Source: Halobacteriales archaeon QS_9_70_65
Lineage (GTDB): Archaea > Halobacteriota > Halobacteria > Halobacteriales > Haloarculaceae
DNA: 17,445 bases
Direction: 5' to 3'
NCBI GenBank assembly: GCA_003023535.1
Contig: PXSC01000040.1
Coordinates: 15,193-32,637, forward strand
The position numbers and the translations under genes were made by a program. Of the stretch, positions 1 to 6,630 are shown piece after piece. The notes under the pieces are model-generated. The model saw nothing but the letters and a program-made list of their open reading frames with translations, did not search any database and was not told where the DNA came from. How positions within the stretch are numbered: the stretch's first letter is position 1; every line of letters begins with the position of its first letter.

Positions 1-190
1 CGAGCTCGCGGTACCGCTCCTGGAGCCGGCGGACGCCCTCGAGGAAGAACGCCCGCTGTCGGGGGCCGACGGTCGCCAGCAGGTCCGTGTCGTAGACGTA
101 CACCGGGACGACCTCGTCGCCGCGGGCGGCGGCCGTCAGGCCGACGTTGTCGCGGGTCCGGAGGTCCCGCTGGTGCCAGAACAGTCGCAT
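1..190 (-). CDS. phr: DNA photolyase / cryptochrome, N-terminal part (cut by window edge)
   Basis: The minus strand from an ATG at 190 reads MRLFWHQRDLRTRDNVGLTA and runs open to the window edge, giving 63 residues. The opening (R-L-F-W-H-x-R-D-L-R-x-x-D-N-x-G-L) followed by a 'VVPVYVYD' strand is the signature N-terminus of the photolyase/cryptochrome family, whose alpha/beta domain binds the antenna chromophore. Family members repair cyclobutane pyrimidine dimers with blue light, which fits a sunlit hypersaline habitat. The FAD-binding C-terminal domain lies outside the window, so photolyase cannot be told from cryptochrome. The ATG choice matches the family start. The gene is divergent from the small ORF at 345. 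Confidence 0.87.
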   Translation of the reverse strand, partial: MRLFWHQRDLRTRDNVGLTAAARGDEVVPVYVYDTDLLATVGPRQRAFFLEGVRRLQERYREL

Positions 191-275
191 ACATCCCGTT
201 CGGCGGCCGCCGACTAGAGGGCTGTGACACCGGAAGCACCCGCCGGCTGTCGGCCCGCCGGTCGTCGACCGCCGA

Positions 276-296
276 CCGTCGGCCGTCGGCCGTCGG
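276..296. repeat. Three tandem copies of a 7-bp unit (CCGTCGG)
   Basis: Within the 154-base gap between the divergent photolyase and the small ORF, CCGTCGG is repeated three times exactly (276-282, 283-289, 290-296). The surrounding sequence is a GC-rich run of related CGTCGG/CCGACC words. No clear TATA-like box is visible in this gap. This is probably slippage-prone low-complexity DNA; an operator role is possible but unsupported. Confidence 0.6.
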
Positions 297-344
297 CCTG
301 CCGCCGGCGCAAGGACCATCCGGCCGGCGACCGTACGGTCGTCC

Positions 345-644
345 ATGCAACCGACGACGGAGACGGCGGCCGACCCCGACCGGCTGGAGCGGCGACTGCC
401 GGCCGAGCCGCCGGCGGGCTGGCAGCGGACCGACGCCGGCGGCGGTATCGTCGAGTACCGGCTCCCCGGCGACGATGGCGTGTGTGCCGCCGCGAAGGTG
501 ACCGTCCGCCCCGATATCGTCGACTCGGCCGCGGTCAGAATCGAGCGGAAGAAGGGCTGTCGAACCGCCGGTCGCTCGACGTACGACGACCTCGAGGCCG
601 CCGTCGACGCCGTCGAGACGACGCTGCACCGGGCGCTGGAGTAA
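345..644 (+). CDS. Small conserved-type haloarchaeal hypothetical protein (99 aa)
   Basis: A 99-residue ORF from ATG 345 to TAA 642-644. I do not recognise a named family. The protein has a typical haloarchaeal composition (acidic, rich in Asp, Glu, Ala and Arg). It opens with a charged stretch (residues 1-25), then alternates hydrophobic and polar positions as in beta strands (GGIVEYRL near 33-40, CAAAKVTVRPDIV near 47-59), and ends in a helix-like segment (YDDLEAAVDAVETTLHRAL). Third codon positions are nearly all G or C, as in neighbouring real genes. It is divergent from the photolyase and convergent with the ferritin-like gene. A small cytosolic alpha/beta protein is the most that can be said. 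No signal peptide or membrane segment is visible. Confidence 0.7.
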   Translation: MQPTTETAADPDRLERRLPAEPPAGWQRTDAGGGIVEYRLPGDDGVCAAAKVTVRPDIVDSAAVRIERKKGCRTAGRSTYDDLEAAVDAVETTLHRALE

Positions 645-695
645 CGAGTAGCGCGGCGCCGCACGCGGGCGAATGGAACCTGCACGCGGCCGCCG

Positions 696-1334
696 TCAGC
701 AGACCGGCTTGGGGTTGATACCCATCGACTCCAACTGCTCGGTGTACTCGTCGTAGGCCGCCTGGATCGCGCCGCTCGCGGCCTCGCGGGCCCGCTCCCA
801 CCGCTCGTCGTCGTCGCCGCAGCGGGCCGCGAGCAGTTCCGTCGCTCGCTCCAACTGTGCGTCGAGGTCGTCGCCCATGTCGCGGAACAGCCGCGCGGTC
901 CGTGGGTCGGCGTCGCCGACGAAGAAGCCCGTCACCTGTTCTTTGGACTTCTCGGCGGCCAGCGTCCGGCCGACGAAGCCGCCCAGCCGCTCGATCTCGC
1001 CGTCCAGCTCCCGGAGGTACGCCTGGACCGCCGGGGTCTCGCCGGGCTCGTGGGCGTCGAGTTCGCCGGCGACCGTCTCGTAGTGGTCCCGCTCCTCGTT
1101 GGCGGTCGTCGCGAACGCCGCCGCTAGCTCGTCGTCGCCGTCGGCCTCGGCGTCGCCAGTCCAGGCGGCGTACGTCTCGGCGGCGTGGTGCTCGGCGGTG
1201 GCGGCCGCCGTCAGCACCTCCCCGGCCTCCATCTCGCCGGCGGTGTCGGCGTACAGCGCCTTCGAGGACCCGAGCCGCGAGAGGGCGGTGTCGTTGGCGT
1301 CCCGAACCGTGTCGGTGAACTCCTCGGGTGTCAT
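696..1334 (-). CDS. Ferritin-like / rubrerythrin-family protein
   Basis: 212 residues, start ATG at 1334. The protein is almost entirely helical and carries two ferritin-like metal-ligand motifs: an E-H-H-A-A-E segment near residues 48-53 and a second E-E-R-D-H-Y-E segment near 80-86. E-x(n)-ExxH-type pairs of this kind bind a di-iron centre in the rubrerythrin/ferritin-like superfamily. The C-terminal half (about 105-212) is further helix and lacks the CxxC rubredoxin domain of classical rubrerythrin. Haloarchaea carry many such genes, usually placed in oxidative-stress or iron handling without a proven reaction, and I infer the same here. A weak AT-containing stretch at about 1353-1363 lies some 25 bases before the start, compatible with a leaderless transcript. 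The only plain Cys is the last residue. Confidence 0.82.
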   Translation of the reverse strand: MTPEEFTDTVRDANDTALSRLGSSKALYADTAGEMEAGEVLTAAATAEHHAAETYAAWTGDAEADGDDELAAAFATTANEERDHYETVAGELDAHEPGETPAVQAYLRELDGEIERLGGFVGRTLAAEKSKEQVTGFFVGDADPRTARLFRDMGDDLDAQLERATELLAARCGDDDERWERAREAASGAIQAAYDEYTEQLESMGINPKPVC

Positions 1335-1449
1335 GCCCGTAACTACGCCCGCGCGTCGCTTGTAACCAGCGGTCGCCGCCGGAAGGAAGGGTGCTGTGGG
1401 AGCCGGAACCGCGGCCGTCAGCCAACTAAGGAGCCGCCCTGCCTGGTTT

Positions 1450-1680
1450 GGTCAGTCGTTGGCCTCGCCGTGCTTCGCGGGGTCGGCTTCGCCTCCCCGC
1501 TCGCTTTTTCACGAGGCCTCCTTCACTTCGTGCCTCGCGGCTGACGCCGCTCAGCCATCCGGAGAGCCTCGCTGTGCTCGGCTCTCCCGTCAGTCGGCCT
1601 CGCCCTGTTTCGCGGCTCGTTTCACTCGCCGCTCCATCTCGAGGCCGACTCCTTCCCTGCGGTCAGTCGCTGGCCTCGCC
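1450..1680. repeat. Stem-loop-rich intergenic block bounded by a 20-bp direct repeat
   Basis: A 20-bp sequence at 1450-1469 recurs at 1661-1680 with one mismatch. The second copy is the 3' end and stop of the sulfurtransferase pseudogene; the first would also read as a gene end (codons for E-A-N-D-stop). A third, shortened relative is at 1589-1615. Between the copies lie successive perfect inverted repeats: 1477-1482/1495-1500, 1512-1517/1532-1537, 1539-1544/1551-1556, 1561-1568/1580-1587 (8-bp arms), 1612-1616/1628-1632 and 1641-1646/1672-1677. Similar pyrimidine-rich, hairpin-forming intergenic sequence occurs in haloarchaeal genomes. The rest of the 328-base gap (1335-1449) shows nothing else. 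Confidence 0.75.
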
Positions 1681-2350
1681 CGTCTCTATCGGCGCGCCGA
1701 CGAGGTTGCCCCACTCCGTCCAGGAGCCGTCGTAGTTGGAGCAGTCCTCGTAGCCCAGCAGCTCGTGCAGCGCGAACCACGCCACCGAGGAGCGCTCGGC
1801 GATGGGCCCACGAGATGTTCTGAGCGCCGGGAACGTGGCCGCCGCGCTGGGCGGTCTCCTGCAGTCCCGGCGGCGCGAGGATCTCGCCGCTGAACTCCTC
1901 CGGCGAGCGGACATCGACGAGCGGTAGATCGCGGTCGATGGCCTTCTCGACGTCCTCGCGGTAGGCCCGGATGGACTCGCGGGGGCCGCTGGCGTCGTAC
2001 TCCGTCGCCGGGAACTCCGGCACCTCGTCGGTCAGCGGGTAGTCGTTCGCGACCCAGTAGTCGCGGCCGCCGTCCAGCAGCCGGACGTCGTCGTGGCCGT
2101 AGTACTTGAACTCCCAGTAGGTGTAGGCGGCGAACCAGTTGGCGTTGTCGCCGTACAGGACGACGGTCGTGTCCTCGGTGACGCCGAGGTCACCGAGCAA
2201 CGCCTCGAAGTCCTCTTTCTTCAGCAGGTCGCGCTCGACCTGGTCGCGCAGGTCGGCCTCCCAGTTGAGGCCGATCGCGCCGGGCGCGTGGCCCTCCTCG
2301 TCGTACACCTCGGTGTCGACGTCGACCTCGAGCAGCCGGTACACGTACAT
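1663..2350 (-). pseudogene. tssA: Thiosulfate sulfurtransferase (TssA-type rhodanese), disrupted
   Basis: From ATG 2350 the reading frame gives a rhodanese-type protein: D-x-D-T-E-x-Y-D-E...GHAPGAIG, then VVLYGDNANWFAAY, LLDGGRDYW, and a second rhodanese half with [14 protein letters not shown] and [13 protein letters not shown]. At about 1800-1808 the frame changes, and the homologous end continues in another frame as [17 protein letters not shown]...[14 protein letters not shown], stopping at 1663. The stretch that normally lies between 'ISWA' and 'ERSS', which contains the catalytic Cys of the C-R-x-G-E-R-S-S loop, is absent. By recall of the family that is roughly 30 residues. The N-terminus is also short by some 25 residues, beginning directly at the first strand. 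Lost active site, lost N-terminus and frameshift together argue for a non-functional gene, unless these are sequence errors. It is divergent from an intact paralogue at 2576. Confidence 0.85.
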
Positions 2351-2488
2351 AACCCCACGACTACCGGAACGTTCGACCGACCATCACGAGAAGGAGAAAT
2401 AACTGCCGCCGACCGGCCGTCCTCCGTGCCCGCTCGACGGCCGTCGGCGCCGCGTGAATCGCCGGCGTCGGCGGTCCCCGCGGACGTG

Positions 2489-2549
2489 TTTAAGTCGATT
2501 ACCGGCAACGATTGTGGGTAGCTGGGAGCGATTCGAGAGTACAATATTG
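2489..2549 (+). promoter_or_regulatory. Promoter elements upstream of the tssB-type gene
   Basis: In the 225-base divergent gap (2351-2575) an AT-rich word TACAATATTG at 2540-2549 lies about 27-36 bases before ATG 2576. That is the usual spacing for an archaeal TATA box driving a leaderless or nearly leaderless transcript. A second box-like word, TTTAAG, is at 2489-2494. On the other strand TTATTTC at about 2394-2400 could serve the sulfurtransferase pseudogene. No Shine-Dalgarno sequence is obvious at 2576. Confidence 0.5.
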
Positions 2550-2575
2550 AAACGGCGCGGCGCCCGACCTCCGGT

Positions 2576-3367
2576 ATGAGCGACGCAGTGGCGCCGGCGA
2601 CGTGGGTCGCCGACCGGCTCCGCGACGACGGCGTCAGCGTGGTCGACGTCCGCGACGCCTGGGAGTACGACGGCATCGGCCACCTTCCCGGCGCGCAGAA
2701 CGTCCCCTTCGATAGCTTCCGCTCGGAGACGGCCGGCGAGGCCGGGATGCTGCCCGGCGCCGACCGCTTCGCCGAACTGATGAGCGAGGCCGGCGTCGGC
2801 GCCGACGACCGCCTCGTCGCCTACGACGATACCCACGGCGTCTTCGCCGCCCGGCTGCTCGTGACCGCCGAACTGTACGGCCACGACCCGGCGCGGCTCC
2901 ACCTGCTGGACGGCGACTTCTCGGCGTGGCGACTCGCCCACGAGACGGCCGACGGGACGCCCGACCCCGAGCCGGCCGACTACGACGCCGCCTTCCGAAC
3001 GGACGGCCCGCTGGTCGACCTCGGGACCGTCGAGGCCGCCGTCGACGACCCCGAGGCCATCCTCGTCGACACCCGCGAGGCCTGGGAGTTCGAGGAGGGC
3101 CACATCCCCGGGGCGGTCCGGCTCGACTGGCGGGAACTCGTCGACGACGACTCCCGCGGGCTCCGCCCCGAGTCGGCGCTCCGGGACCTGCTCGCCGACC
3201 GTGGCGTCGCCCCCGATCGGCGCGTCCTGCTGTACTGCAACACCGCCCGCCGTATCAGCCACACCTACACCGTCCTCCGGCACCTCGGGTATCCGGACCT
3301 CGCCTTCTACGAGGGCAGCCTCACCGAGTGGGAGCGGGAAGGCGGCGACCTGGAAACCGGCGCCTGA
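2576..3367 (+). CDS. tssB: Tandem-rhodanese sulfurtransferase (TssB type)
   Basis: 263 residues with two rhodanese domains. The N-terminal domain (about 1-130) has VVDVRDAWEYDGIGHLPGAQN and LLDGDFSAW but carries Asp/Thr (YDDTHG, 83-88) where an active-site loop would be, so it is probably structural. The C-terminal domain (about 145-263) has VDTREAWEFEEGHIPGA, the catalytic loop LLYCNTARRIS with Cys221, and the closing YEGSLTEWE motif of thiosulfate:cyanide sulfurtransferases. The family transfers sulfane sulfur from thiosulfate to an acceptor via a Cys persulfide. Length matches normal two-domain sulfurtransferases (about 260-290). It faces the broken TssA-type gene; in haloarchaea the two are commonly neighbours, so this copy may now supply the activity alone. 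The physiological acceptor is unknown. Confidence 0.88.
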   Translation: MSDAVAPATWVADRLRDDGVSVVDVRDAWEYDGIGHLPGAQNVPFDSFRSETAGEAGMLPGADRFAELMSEAGVGADDRLVAYDDTHGVFAARLLVTAELYGHDPARLHLLDGDFSAWRLAHETADGTPDPEPADYDAAFRTDGPLVDLGTVEAAVDDPEAILVDTREAWEFEEGHIPGAVRLDWRELVDDDSRGLRPESALRDLLADRGVAPDRRVLLYCNTARRISHTYTVLRHLGYPDLAFYEGSLTEWEREGGDLETGA

Positions 3368-3373
3368 CTCCGG

Positions 3374-3877
3374 TCACCAGCAGGCGACCGTCTCGCCGTC
3401 CGCAGGGTCCGGCGTCGACCCGTAGGCGCTTCCCTCCGCGCGCCGGAGCCGGTCGTCGGCCACGAGGTAGACGACCCGGTACAGCGGACTGTCGGCGTGA
3501 ACCGTCCCGCGGTCGGTCTCCTCCTCGTAGTAGTAGTTGGTCTCCAACTCGACGCGGTAGCCGTCGTCGCGCTGCTGCACCTCCTCGACGGAAGCGCTGT
3601 GACCGTAGGCCGTCGTCTCCGCGGTGAGAATCTCGTGCTGGCGGTAGGTGCCCTCGAACGCCACGAGAAACGGCCCGACGTTCTCCGCGGTCCACTCGTC
3701 GGATCGCTCGGGGTACTCGCGGGGCTCCATCTCGCCGTCGGTGTCGACCGGGTCCGGGCGCGCCGTCGTACACGGCTCCGGCGTCTCGGCCGACGACGGG
3801 GACTTGCTTCCGGCGGAACACCCGGCAAGCACGGCGGTGGTCGCACCGACGGCGGCCAGCAGTCTGCGGCGTCGCAT
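3374..3877 (-). CDS. Predicted haloarchaeal lipoprotein of unknown function
   Basis: 167 residues from the ATG at 3877. This start was chosen over an upstream one at 3922 because it begins directly with an Arg-rich signal (MRRRRLLAAVGATTAVLAGC). That has an R-R-R-L-L Tat-like n-region, a hydrophobic core and a lipobox L-A-G-C with the lipidation Cys at residue 20. After it comes a Ser/Pro/Glu/Thr-rich linker (21-50), then a folded domain rich in aromatic residues (YRVELETNYYYEEET, SPLYRVVYLVADDRLRRAEG), probably mixed beta, ending near a Cys-Trp terminus. It should sit on the outer face of the membrane. I do not recognise the domain. It lies just downstream of the paa operon with its own TATA box, so it is likely transcribed separately. 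Confidence 0.8.
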   Translation of the reverse strand: MRRRRLLAAVGATTAVLAGCSAGSKSPSSAETPEPCTTARPDPVDTDGEMEPREYPERSDEWTAENVGPFLVAFEGTYRQHEILTAETTAYGHSASVEEVQQRDDGYRVELETNYYYEEETDRGTVHADSPLYRVVYLVADDRLRRAEGSAYGSTPDPADGETVACW

Positions 3878-3897
3878 ACCCGTCGCTACCGCTCTCG

Positions 3898-3908
3898 GCA
3901 TAAATGCT
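3898..3908 (-). promoter_or_regulatory. TATA box of the lipoprotein gene
   Basis: On the minus strand AGCATTTATGC lies 21-31 bases before the ATG at 3877. This is the expected place for an archaeal TATA box with transcription starting at or near the start codon, and it supports the 3877 start. Confidence 0.5.
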
Positions 3909-3913
3909 TTCAG

Positions 3914-3931
3914 AAGGGTCAAACGGCCCTT
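3914..3931 (-). terminator. Possible stem-loop after the paa operon
   Basis: On the minus strand AAGGG (3931-3927) pairs with CCCTT (3918-3914) across an 8-base loop, five bases after the stop of the last paa gene. A TTCTGAAAGCATTT stretch follows. The position suits an operon end, but the stem is short and archaeal termination does not depend on hairpins. Confidence 0.3.
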
Positions 3932-3935
3932 TGGG

Positions 3936-4103
3936 TCAGCCGAACGCCTCGAACGGCTCGTTGCACTCGTTGCAGTAGTGCATCGACCGGCACAGCGACG
4001 GGCCTTTGGGGTGCTCGCGGTCGGTGTCCGTCGACCCGCAATACGGACACTCGGCGGCGTCGTCGTCGCCGGCCTCCGTCGAGGGGTCCGGGCGGTTCCT
4101 CAT
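3936..4103 (-). CDS. PaaD-like zinc-ribbon protein (55 aa), detached C-terminal domain of PaaD
   Basis: A 55-residue ORF from ATG 4103 to TGA 3936. It carries four paired cysteines, C19-P-Y-C22 and C44-N-E-C47, plus C38. The segment reads ECPYCGSTDTDREHPKGPSL then a second CxxC knuckle and FEAFG, the layout of the zinc beta-ribbon that ends bacterial PaaD (CPxCGS-x-D-T...C-x2-C-x-E-P-F). Here it is a separate gene whose ATG overlaps the paaD stop (ATGA, 4100-4103), so translation is probably coupled. I infer that it works with the DUF59-type PaaD in assembling or maturing the epoxidase. It is easily missed because of its length. It is unlikely to be spurious given the ordered Cys pairs, the overlap and the conserved flanks. 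Confidence 0.85.
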   Translation of the reverse strand: MRNRPDPSTEAGDDDAAECPYCGSTDTDREHPKGPSLCRSMHYCNECNEPFEAFG

Positions 4104-4546
4104 ACCGACACCCCGAACTCCCGGAGGTCGGCCTTACCGGCGTCGGTCACCATCTCGAGGTTCCACTCGGGGCTCCAGACCAGCTCGACCTCGGCCGCCT
4201 CGACGCCGTCGGCGCGGGCCGCCGCCTGCCGGACGTCCTCCTGGAGGTAGTCGCGGGCCGGACAGCCGGTGTAGGTGAGCGTCATCGTCACCGTCGCGCG
4301 ACCGTCCGCGACGGTCACGCCGTAGATGAGCCCCAAATCGACCACCGAGATGGGCATCTCGGGGTCCTCGACGCCTTGCAGCTCCTCGAAGACGGCCGCC
4401 TCCGGGCCGTCGGCGTCGGCACCCGTCGCCGGCAGCTCCTCGGCGGCGACGCCGTGGTCGTAGTCGGTGTAGGTGCAGTAACTCGGGCCGCCCTCGAGGT
4501 CGTCGGGCTCCCCGACGCCGACGGGGCCGTCCTCAGACATCGGCAT
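4100..4546 (-). CDS. paaD: Phenylacetyl-CoA epoxidase assembly subunit PaaD (MIP18/DUF59 family)
   Basis: 148 residues, or 146 if the ATG at 4540 is used; both ATGs overlap the end of paaC. Residues about 50-130 are a MIP18/DUF59 domain: EDPEMPISVVDLGLIYGV, then TMTLTYTGCPARDYL with the conserved Cys95, and VELVWSPEWNLEMVT. Bacterial PaaD carries this domain plus a C-terminal zinc ribbon and is thought to help iron-sulfur or di-iron maturation of the phenylacetyl-CoA epoxidase. Here the protein stops after the DUF59 domain, and the ribbon is encoded by the next ORF. The N-terminal 45 residues (PSYCTYTDYDHG...) are an extra haloarchaeal segment. It is third to last in the paa operon, fourth gene from the promoter. 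Confidence 0.9.
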   Translation of the reverse strand: MPMSEDGPVGVGEPDDLEGGPSYCTYTDYDHGVAAEELPATGADADGPEAAVFEELQGVEDPEMPISVVDLGLIYGVTVADGRATVTMTLTYTGCPARDYLQEDVRQAAARADGVEAAEVELVWSPEWNLEMVTDAGKADLREFGVSV

Positions 4547-5372
4547 CCGCCTCCCCGGGCTCCGGCATCAGCGCCGGTGCCGACCCGCGGCCGAGCTGTT
4601 CGTAGGTGAAGGTGAACTCGTCGTACAGCGACTCCCAGGCGTCGGTGTGGTCGCCGTCGCGGCCGCGGGCCGCCGGCAGCAGCTCCGCGTGGTCGGCGAC
4701 GGGCACCTCCAGCCCGAGGCTGCCGAGGAACGGCGTCACGACGTTGCGCCACTCCCGGCGCAGCTCCGACAGCGGCACCGGCCGGACGCCCGTGTCGACG
4801 ACGGCCTCCTCGCGGTCGGTCGGGGCGAACAGCGTCAGCGCGTGCGGGAACAGCCGGTCGAGGGCCGCCTGCACCCGGCGCCGGCCCTCGGCGTCCTCGC
4901 AGAGCCGCTGCAGCCAGTTGTGGGCGTGCTCGCGGTGGTACTCCTCCTCGCCGAGGGCCTTCTCGACGCGGTCGGCGATCGGCGCGTACGCCGACTCCGA
5001 CAGCGCCTCGACGCGGAGCCGCTCGTAGGTGTCGTAGAGGTAGCCCCGGAGAACGGGGTCGGCCCAGTCGCCGGCCTCGTACGGCCGCTCGACGAGCGTG
5101 GCGTGCCGGAACTCCGCGGGGTCGCGCTCCCAGATGAGGTCGACCTGGTCGTAGCCGAACGCCTCCAGCAGGTCGTACCACAGTCGTGCGTGGCCGAGTT
5201 CGTCCTGGGCGATGTTGGCGACGGCGATGTCGGCTTCCAGCGTCGGCCCGCGGACCTGCCACTCGGTGTAGCGCTCGGCGGTGACGAACTCGTCGTCGCC
5301 GAGACACCGCAGCTCCGCCTCGACGGCCGCCCGCTCGCGGTCGTCCAGGTCGTCGGGTCCCTCGAGCGTCAT
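4533..5372 (-). CDS. paaC: Phenylacetyl-CoA epoxidase subunit PaaC
   Basis: 279 residues from ATG 5372, which overlaps the paaB stop by four bases (ATGA). The chain is helical and has a ferritin-like di-iron-type helix pair: NIAQDELGHARLWYDLLEAFG (about 53-73) and a later EEEYHREHAHNWLQRL segment. PaaC pairs with PaaA in the multicomponent oxygenase that converts phenylacetyl-CoA to the ring-1,2-epoxide. In the bacterial enzyme PaaC is the structural, largely non-catalytic partner. Length is close to the usual 250-280. The C-terminal 30 residues (after EQLGRG) are Pro/Glu-rich. Start choice rests on the overlap and on homology-like sequence beginning at DDLDDRERAAVEAELRCLGD. Confidence 0.92.
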   Translation of the reverse strand: MTLEGPDDLDDRERAAVEAELRCLGDDEFVTAERYTEWQVRGPTLEADIAVANIAQDELGHARLWYDLLEAFGYDQVDLIWERDPAEFRHATLVERPYEAGDWADPVLRGYLYDTYERLRVEALSESAYAPIADRVEKALGEEEYHREHAHNWLQRLCEDAEGRRRVQAALDRLFPHALTLFAPTDREEAVVDTGVRPVPLSELRREWRNVVTPFLGSLGLEVPVADHAELLPAARGRDGDHTDAWESLYDEFTFTYEQLGRGSAPALMPEPGEADADV

Positions 5373-5698
5373 CGGTCCGCCTCCGCGAGGTCCTCCTCGG
5401 CTTCCTCCTGCTCGCGCTGGCTGGCCTCGATCTCCTCGGCGAAGGACTCGTTGGTGTTGTAGTTGGTCGCCCAGCGGTACTCCTTCCGGGTGGTGCCGCC
5501 CATCTCGACGCCGGCGTCGTCGGCGTGGACCTCCGCGATCTCCTCCTTCGGGACGACCCAGAGGCTGTTGGCCGGCTTCCGGCGGGCGTGCATGATCTGG
5601 GCGTACTGTCTGGCCATCTCGGCATCCGGCGCGTGGACGCTGCCGACGTGGGTGTGGTAGTCCTTCTTCTTGTCCTGGCGGAACACTTCCCACTTCAT
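5369..5698 (-). CDS. paaB: Phenylacetyl-CoA epoxidase subunit PaaB
   Basis: 109 residues from ATG 5698, starting two bases after the paaA stop (5701-5703). The N-terminal 70 residues match the small PaaB fold: WEVFRQDKKKDYHTHVGSVH, then APDAEMARQYAQIMHARRKP and SLWVVPKEEI. PaaB bridges the PaaA-PaaC heterodimers in the phenylacetyl-CoA epoxidase complex. The family is usually about 95 residues; here an acidic Glu/Asp-rich helical tail (about 85-109) is added, in keeping with haloarchaeal salt adaptation. Its stop overlaps the paaC start, so paaB and paaC are coupled. Confidence 0.92.
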   Translation of the reverse strand: MKWEVFRQDKKKDYHTHVGSVHAPDAEMARQYAQIMHARRKPANSLWVVPKEEIAEVHADDAGVEMGGTTRKEYRWATNYNTNESFAEEIEASQREQEEAEEDLAEADR

Positions 5699-5700
5699 GA

Positions 5701-6582
5701 TCAGTCGTCGGCCGCGGCGGGGCTGACGCCGGTCGTGTCCGGCGACTCGATGGCGTCGCGCACCCACTCGACGGCCTCCTGGGTGCGACGGCGCTTGTCG
5801 ATCTGGCCGGCGCCCGTCGGGTGCTCGTTCTTCGCGACGGTGAAGAACTCCTCCCAGTCGAGGTCTTCCTCGTAGACCTCGTAGTAGTCGTCGTCGGCGT
5901 GGTACTCCACGCGGGGGTACTCCGGCAGCTCGAGGCCGTACTTCTCGGCCTTCGGGACGTAGGCGTTGAGGAACGCGTTTCGAAGGTCGTCGTTGCTCAT
6001 CGTCTTCAGCCCGACGTCCATCGCGAAGCCGCCGTGCGTGGAGTCGTCGTCGGTCGGCCCGAAGAACTGCAGAATGCGGGGCCACCACTTCTCGAAGGCC
6101 TCCTGGAGCCGCTGACGGTCCCGCCGGGAGCCGGTCGCGATGGTCCGGAGGATGTCCTCGCCGTGTTTGATGTGGAACCCCTCCTCGAAGCAGATCTTGT
6201 CGATGGCGTGGGCGTACGGCTCCCACGACGTGCGCTTCAGCGTCGCCTGCCGCCGCATCGCCGCACCGTCGACGAAGAACATGATCATCGGCAGCTCGTA
6301 CCAGTCGTCCAGCGGGTAGTGGAAGCAGTTGAGGAACTTCCCCTCGCCGCTCGCCAGCTCGTCGAGCATCTCCTCGCGGGTCTTGATCCCCAGCTCCTCG
6401 GCCGCGCGGTACAGCAGCTGCCCGTGGCCGACTTCGTCCTGAACCTGCGCGCTGACCGCCAGCTTCCGGTCCAGCGACGGCGCCTGCCGGATGAACGGCC
6501 GCTCGATGTAGGCGCCCATGATCTCGCTGTTGGCGTGGAACTGGATCATCCGCGTGGCCGCCTCCCTGTACTCCCGGGGCAT
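5701..6582 (-). CDS. paaA: Phenylacetyl-CoA epoxidase catalytic subunit PaaA
   Basis: 293 residues from ATG 6582. It is the catalytic di-iron subunit of the ring-1,2-phenylacetyl-CoA epoxidase, the oxygenation step of aerobic CoA-linked phenylacetate breakdown. Likely ligand motifs are HANSEIMG (Glu20), QDEVGHGQ (Glu50, His53) and CFEEGFHIKHG (Glu134, His137). VDGAAM and FFGPTDDDS are further family marks. In-frame sequence upstream of the ATG (VEFGPADE) still looks like PaaA, but it meets a TGA and has no start. One extra T at about 6604-6605 would separate this from an ATG at 6616 placed ideally for the promoter. So the true start may be 6616 with a frameshift (mutation or sequence error). 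The catalytic core is intact either way. Confidence 0.92.
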   Translation of the reverse strand: MPREYREAATRMIQFHANSEIMGAYIERPFIRQAPSLDRKLAVSAQVQDEVGHGQLLYRAAEELGIKTREEMLDELASGEGKFLNCFHYPLDDWYELPMIMFFVDGAAMRRQATLKRTSWEPYAHAIDKICFEEGFHIKHGEDILRTIATGSRRDRQRLQEAFEKWWPRILQFFGPTDDDSTHGGFAMDVGLKTMSNDDLRNAFLNAYVPKAEKYGLELPEYPRVEYHADDDYYEVYEEDLDWEEFFTVAKNEHPTGAGQIDKRRRTQEAVEWVRDAIESPDTTGVSPAAADD

Positions 6583-6630
6583 CTCGTCGGCGGGCCCGAA
6601 CTCAACGGTTCGTCATACAGATTCACCGCC

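Noticed and set aside
276..296. Tandem 7-bp repeat considered as a CRISPR-like or origin iteron
   Set aside because: Only three short units without spacers, in generally repetitive GC-rich DNA, with no orc/cdc6 or cas gene nearby.
535..1425. 296-codon minus-strand frame overlapping the ferritin-like gene
   Set aside because: Arg-rich, repetitive translation typical of an antisense or shifted shadow in high-GC DNA; the 212-residue frame has the ferritin-like motifs.
1396..1893. Plus-strand frames across the stem-loop block
   Set aside because: The sequence is made of inverted repeats and the 3' end of the pseudogene; the translations are low-complexity Ser/Arg/Leu.
2384..3283. Minus-strand frame opposite the tandem-rhodanese gene
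   Set aside because: Shadow of a strongly supported gene; Val/Gly/Asp repeats and no motifs.
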